From the NCBI GenBank assembly GCA_014647715.1, contig BMPS01000002.1, positions 124,001-188,000 of the forward strand: DNA of 64,000 nucleotides, read 5' to 3'. The translations under genes and the position numbers were made by a program. Under the pieces are notes generated by a model. The model made no database searches. It was not told where the DNA came from and was given only the letters and a program-made list of their open reading frames with translations. Below, piece after piece: positions 60,760-64,000 of the stretch (positions are counted from its first letter, which is position 1; each line of letters begins with the position of its first letter). This DNA comes from Streptomyces cinereus. GTDB lineage: Bacteria > Pseudomonadota > Gammaproteobacteria > Pseudomonadales > Moraxellaceae.

Positions 60760-62064
60760 TTATTCGGCGCTAGATTGAATAGCGCGCCAACCGATATCAC
60801 GGCGATATTGCATACCATCGAAGCTAATAGCGCCACAAACTGCTAAGGCTTTGGTTTGGGCATCCAAAATATTGTCACCGAGCGCCGTCACGCAAACCAC
60901 ACGGCCGCCATTGGTGATAATTTCACCATTGTCAAAGGCTTTGGTGCCAGCATGGAACACTTTGACATCCATATCCGTTTGCCCATACTGAGACTCAAGC
61001 GTTGGTAACCCATGGATGACATCGCCGTTGCTCGCGCTTTCTGGATAGCCTTTGCTAGCCAGTACCACACCTAAGGCAGGACGCTCATCCCACTCGGTTT
61101 GTTTGGGAAGATTGCCATCCAACCCTAATGCTATCAAGTCAACCATTGAGCCTTTTAGGCGCATCATAATAGGCTGTGTTTCTGGGTCGCCAAAACGGCA
61201 ATTAAACTCAATCACATAAGGGTCATTGTGGTCATCAATCATCAAGCCTGCGTACAAAAATCCTGTATAAGGTGTGCCATTGGCGTTCATGGCATCGACC
61301 ACTGGCTGAATCACACGGGCAATCACCTTGTCATGTACTTGCTGCGTCACCACGGGGGCAGGTGAGTAAGCACCCATACCGCCTGTATTAAGACCGGTAT
61401 CACCTTCGCCAATACGTTTGTGATCTTGGCTGGTTGCCATCGGTAAGATATTGTTGCCATCTATCATACAGATGAAGCTGGCTTCTTCACCTTGCAAGAA
61501 CTGCTCAATCACCACACGGCTGCCCGCATCACCAAATTTGTTGCCCGATAACATATCATTGATAGCGTCAATGGCTTCTTGTTCCCTCATCGCCACAATC
61601 ACGCCTTTACCTGCGGCTAAACCATCGGCTTTGATGACAATCGGTGCGCCTTCGGCTGTCACATAAGCAATCGCTTGCTCGGCATCGCTAAAAGTTTGGT
61701 ATTTGGCGGTAGGAATATGATGTTTTATCATAAAATCTTTGGCAAAGGCTTTTGACCCTTCAAGCTGCGCGCAATACGCTGTGGGTCCCCAAGCTTTGAT
61801 ACCTGCTTTTGTTAAGTCATCGACCATACCTGCCACAAGCGGCGCTTCAGGACCAACCAACACAAAGGCAATGTCATTGTCTTGGCAAAATTGAATTACC
61901 GCCGCATGGTCTTTGACGTTTAAATCGATATTTTGTAATTTGTGTTCAAGCGCTGTGCCCGCGTTGCCGTTGGCAACAAAAACCGTGCTAACTTTGCTAT
62001 CTTTGGCGCATTGCCATGCCAATGCGTGCTCACGTCCACCTGTGCCAATCACTAAAATATTCAT
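60760..62064 (-). CDS. purD: Phosphoribosylamine-glycine ligase
   Basis: GAR synthetase of purine biosynthesis, joining glycine to phosphoribosylamine with ATP. The 434-residue product has the N-terminal MNILVIGTGGREHALAW, an ATP-grasp domain and the conserved EASFICMIDG and EFNCRFGDPETQ segments. AAGGAAACAAT precedes ATG 62064. It is divergent from rnhB with 68 bases between. Confidence 0.97.
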   Translation of the reverse strand: MNILVIGTGGREHALAWQCAKDSKVSTVFVANGNAGTALEHKLQNIDLNVKDHAAVIQFCQDNDIAFVLVGPEAPLVAGMVDDLTKAGIKAWGPTAYCAQLEGSKAFAKDFMIKHHIPTAKYQTFSDAEQAIAYVTAEGAPIVIKADGLAAGKGVIVAMREQEAIDAINDMLSGNKFGDAGSRVVIEQFLQGEEASFICMIDGNNILPMATSQDHKRIGEGDTGLNTGGMGAYSPAPVVTQQVHDKVIARVIQPVVDAMNANGTPYTGFLYAGLMIDDHNDPYVIEFNCRFGDPETQPIMMRLKGSMVDLIALGLDGNLPKQTEWDERPALGVVLASKGYPESASNGDVIHGLPTLESQYGQTDMDVKVFHAGTKAFDNGEIITNGGRVVCVTALGDNILDAQTKALAVCGAISFDGMQYRRDIGWRAIQSSAE

Positions 62065-62132
62065 ATTGTTTCCTTAAAAATGTAAAATAGCCGTATGGTA
62101 GGCATTGTAACAAATTTTGGGGTCTAAATTAA

Positions 62133-62855
62133 ATGACAAAGCATTTTATTATTGGCGTGGATGAGGTTGGGCGAGGGCCGTTATTGGGCGATGTGGTGGT
62201 TTGTGCGCTCATCTTCGATAAGGCGATTTTATCTATCAAAGAAGATAGCCTAGGCACTGATTTACCCACCGCTGATAGTGTGGGTATTAGCCACAATCAT
62301 GCCTTAAGCGCGCTAACTGACTCCAAAAAACTGTCAGAGAAAAAACGAGAAGCGTTATTTTCCTTGATTGAACAAACGGCGAGTGCGCATCAGGTTGTCA
62401 AAATTTCTGCCAGCTTAATAGACCAGCTCAACATCTTACAAGCGACATTGCTAGGGATGAAACAAGCGGTGGCAGGCGTGATGGCGCAAATGTTAGTGCA
62501 ATACCCAACGGCGACCTTTAGCGTCATGGTGGATGGCAATAAACTGCCCGTGTTGTTTGATTTGCCCAATTATCAGCAAATTACGCATGAGCAAGCAATT
62601 GTGAAAGGGGACGACAAACATGTGTGTGTCAGTGGCGCCAGTGTGATTGCCAAAGTGACGCGTGACCGAGACATGGTGGCGTTGGCAAAGTTATATCCTA
62701 ATTATGGCATTGAGCAGCATAAAGGCTATCCCACCGCCGCCCATATCCAAGCGATAGAGCATTACGGTATTTTGCCCATGCACCGCAAAAGTTTTGCCCC
62801 CATCAAACAGAGGATTTTAGACAAAAAAGGTGAACATACAGTCAATATCTGGTAG
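62133..62855 (+). CDS. rnhB: Ribonuclease HII
   Basis: Endoribonuclease that cuts RNA in RNA/DNA hybrids and single ribonucleotides in DNA. The catalytic Asp-Glu pair is in GVDEVGRGPL; the further acids are in TDSKKLSEKKR and MVDGN. The 240-residue product is longer than E. coli RnhB (198), with a hydrophilic insertion near residues 35-55 (EDSLGTDLPTADSVGISHNH, 20 residues). In E. coli rnhB follows lpxB; here ubiB-like and purD genes in reverse orientation separate them. Downstream is the 48-codon unassigned ORF. Confidence 0.93.
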   Translation: MTKHFIIGVDEVGRGPLLGDVVVCALIFDKAILSIKEDSLGTDLPTADSVGISHNHALSALTDSKKLSEKKREALFSLIEQTASAHQVVKISASLIDQLNILQATLLGMKQAVAGVMAQMLVQYPTATFSVMVDGNKLPVLFDLPNYQQITHEQAIVKGDDKHVCVSGASVIAKVTRDRDMVALAKLYPNYGIEQHKGYPTAAHIQAIEHYGILPMHRKSFAPIKQRILDKKGEHTVNIW

Positions 62856-62865
62856 TAATTAGTAC

Positions 62866-63039
62866 AGGTCTAAAGTCGCCTTGTGAGCGAGTTTAACTAG
62901 TAAGGTGTGCTGAGCATGACGAGTAAAAAGATGGTCTTGCTCGCAGACCTGCAAGCTGTGCCCGATTTGTTTTCAACCTCTCGGTGGACAGCGCGCCAAA
63001 CAAGGTCTGATAGTCGCCCTGTATGTTCGAATCCATCAT
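62866..63039. other. Possible repeat-like element downstream of rnhB
   Basis: A region of unusual composition with GC-richer content than the usual gaps. It holds two related 19-20 base segments, AGGTCT-A-AGTCGCC-TGT-like, at 62866-62884 and 63003-63022 (one base inserted). It overlaps the minus-strand ORF at 62893-63039. Near 63026 it reads TTCGAATCC, like a tRNA T-loop, but no cloverleaf forms. It may be a dispersed element; a genome search is needed to decide. Confidence 0.35.
62893..63039 (-). CDS. Short ORF of unknown nature (48 codons)
   Basis: From ATG 63039 (or 63036) the frame encodes MMDSNIQGDYQTLFGALS and onward, ending CSAHLTS before TAA (62893-62895). After the stop the same frame stays open for 12 codons (VKLAHKATLDLY), as if a longer frame had been interrupted. 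There is no good Shine-Dalgarno. I do not recognise a function. It may be a fragment or an ORF by chance within a dispersed repeat. Confidence 0.3.
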   Translation of the reverse strand: MMDSNIQGDYQTLFGALSTERLKTNRAQLAGLRARPSFYSSCSAHLTS

Positions 63040-63068
63040 AGCAAATTGTAGGCTTTTTTCAAACTAGC

Positions 63069-63524
63069 TTATACTAAATCAATCTGCCAATTAGCGGCTT
63101 GCAATTGGATATTTAAGTTTCTAAGTTTGACCGCTATGTCATCTGCTTGTTTTTGCAGTCTGACGGGTTCAATCACTTTTTGCCATTTGATTTCCCGATA
63201 GCTATAGCGATCGCCTTCCGTCTTAGCATTATCAATCGCGGTTTGCAGCAGGCGATGGCGTTCAGCAAGTTCATCACGCTTGACTAAAGTGCTGAGCATG
63301 GTTGAACCATCGGGCATGACGGCAATGGCATTGGTGCGATGGATATGGTCGATTAACGCATACAGCTCGCTCATGACTTGATTGGCTTGCAGCAGCAGTT
63401 CATTCGGGTTTTCATTTGGGGTATCGCCGTCTTGGACTTTGACGTTTTCAGCAATGCGCGATTTCAAGCTGGCGAGCTTTTTTTGCATATCAGCACGTCG
63501 TAACAAAGCTTCTGCAAGTTTCAT
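63069..63524 (-). CDS. DIP1984 family protein
   Basis: 151-residue soluble helical protein of the DIP1984 family, function unknown. MKLAEALLRRADMQKKLASL (20 residues) opens the conserved region. RINRTNA-like IHRTNAIAVMPDG and the C-terminal SYREIKWQKVIEP, with the end AANWQIDL, also match the family. ATG 63524 is chosen over 63545 because AGGAG lies 7 bases upstream on the minus strand. Confidence 0.82.
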   Translation of the reverse strand: MKLAEALLRRADMQKKLASLKSRIAENVKVQDGDTPNENPNELLLQANQVMSELYALIDHIHRTNAIAVMPDGSTMLSTLVKRDELAERHRLLQTAIDNAKTEGDRYSYREIKWQKVIEPVRLQKQADDIAVKLRNLNIQLQAANWQIDLV

Positions 63525-63559
63525 GGTTATCTCCTGATTGGTCAATTTAGTGGGTCAAT

Positions 63560-64000
63560 TTAAACGTTAAGCTCATATAATTGGGTTAAAAATTGGGTAG
63601 GATAATCTGTAATCACACAATCCACGCCCATCTCAATCAAGCGCTTTGCCACATCAACCTCATTTACCGTCCAAGCGGTGACTGTTAAGCCATAAATTTT
63701 GGCAATTTCCAACAGGGTTGGGGTGATAAGCGGATAATAAATGCCCACTTGGCTACAGCCTAACGCACAAGCGCGATTAAAGGTTTGTAATATTAAGTGT
63801 TTACCCGCTGCATCAGGCGTCGGTAAAAAAGCAATGTGGCTTGCCAGCGTGGTTTTGGGCTCAAGTGTTTTAGGTTCAAGTGTTTTGGGCTCAAGTAACA
63901 AGCCTGTTGGAAAGTGAAACGTTAAAAATTGCTGTTGGTTTTGAATTTGGTACAAAATATCGGTATCAAAACTGGTCAAAGTAATAGGTAAAGCTTGCCA
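63560..64000 (-). CDS. Glycerophosphodiester phosphodiesterase, C-terminal part (cut by window edge)
   Basis: The frame is open to the right edge, so the 5' end lies outside the window. The visible 146 residues contain the C-terminal part of a GDPD-type TIM barrel, including VTAWTVNEVDVAKRLIEMGV and DCVITDYPTQFL, typical for these enzymes. The family hydrolyses glycerophosphodiesters to glycerol-3-phosphate and alcohols. A 3 x 15-base tandem repeat encoding LEPKT three times lies near residue 35 of the visible part. The catalytic N-terminal histidines are outside the window. Confidence 0.85.
   Translation of the reverse strand, partial: WQALPITLTSFDTDILYQIQNQQQFLTFHFPTGLLLEPKTLEPKTLEPKTTLASHIAFLPTPDAAGKHLILQTFNRACALGCSQVGIYYPLITPTLLEIAKIYGLTVTAWTVNEVDVAKRLIEMGVDCVITDYPTQFLTQLYELNV
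63852..63896 (-). repeat. 3 x 15-base in-frame tandem repeat in the GDPD gene
   Basis: Units 63852-63866, 63867-63881 and 63882-63896 encode LEPKT each. The outer copies are identical and the middle one differs by two bases. They make a hydrophilic loop between conserved segments. Confidence 0.9.

Noticed and set aside
63020-63045. tRNA-like T-loop TTCGAATCC near 63026
   Set aside because: The flanking bases do not pair as a T-stem, and no acceptor, D or anticodon stems could be assembled around it.

Overview
The window is a gamma-proteobacterial chromosome segment with moderate GC. Gene content, protein sequence and gene order point to the Moraxellaceae, closest to Moraxella (Faucicola) osloensis or Psychrobacter-like organisms. 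This assignment is inference from sequence character; no database was searched. Nearly all of the window is housekeeping DNA. I saw no prophage, insertion sequence, CRISPR array, rRNA or tRNA.

Layout. 1-3657 is the 3' part of hrpA. 3975-5821 holds rimO and a small multidrug resistance transporter. 6034-18083 is an envelope and translation block: pyrH, frr, uppS, cdsA, dxr, rseP, bamA, skp, lpxD, fabZ, lpxA. It covers UMP and ribosome recycling, isoprenoid carrier synthesis, CDP-diacylglycerol, outer-membrane assembly and early lipid A synthesis. 18188-22861 carries three queuosine genes (tgt, queA, queG) with a thioesterase-like gene and a DUF924 gene between them. nnr, divergent from queG, repairs NAD(P)HX. 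25816-29204 is the ilvB-ilvH-ilvC branched-chain amino-acid operon, preceded by a 640-base leader region that may contain an attenuator. 29320-33394 has a membrane protein of unknown function, a cold-shock gene, the electron-transfer flavoprotein genes etfB-etfA and a possible uracil-DNA-glycosylase-fold protein. 33484-42793 has corA, DUF2237, a glutathione-S-transferase-like gene, hisZ-purA, two membrane transporters, fetA-fetB and a cobalamin adenosyltransferase. 42901-50202 has cysS, guaB, glmM, pdxH, a Bax-inhibitor-1 protein and nadK. 50251-64000 has an MltB-type lytic transglycosylase, ppnP, a pirin, uup, slyX, a Doc/Fic toxin with a very small partner gene, DAHP synthase, lpxB, a UbiB-like kinase, purD, rnhB, a DIP1984-family gene and the end of a glycerophosphodiester phosphodiesterase.

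The most unusual items are: (1) a Doc-type toxin gene whose 56-residue upstream partner does not look like Phd; (2) many short tandem duplications of about 12-17 bases, in-frame as pentapeptides in four enzymes and also frequent between genes; (3) leader regions of ilvB and guaB with promoter, hairpin and T-run arranged like attenuators; (4) a 48-codon unassigned ORF or repeat-like element downstream of rnhB; (5) a 211-residue protein with a possible uracil-DNA glycosylase fold. I found no clearly new multi-gene system; the toxin-antitoxin pair is the best candidate.
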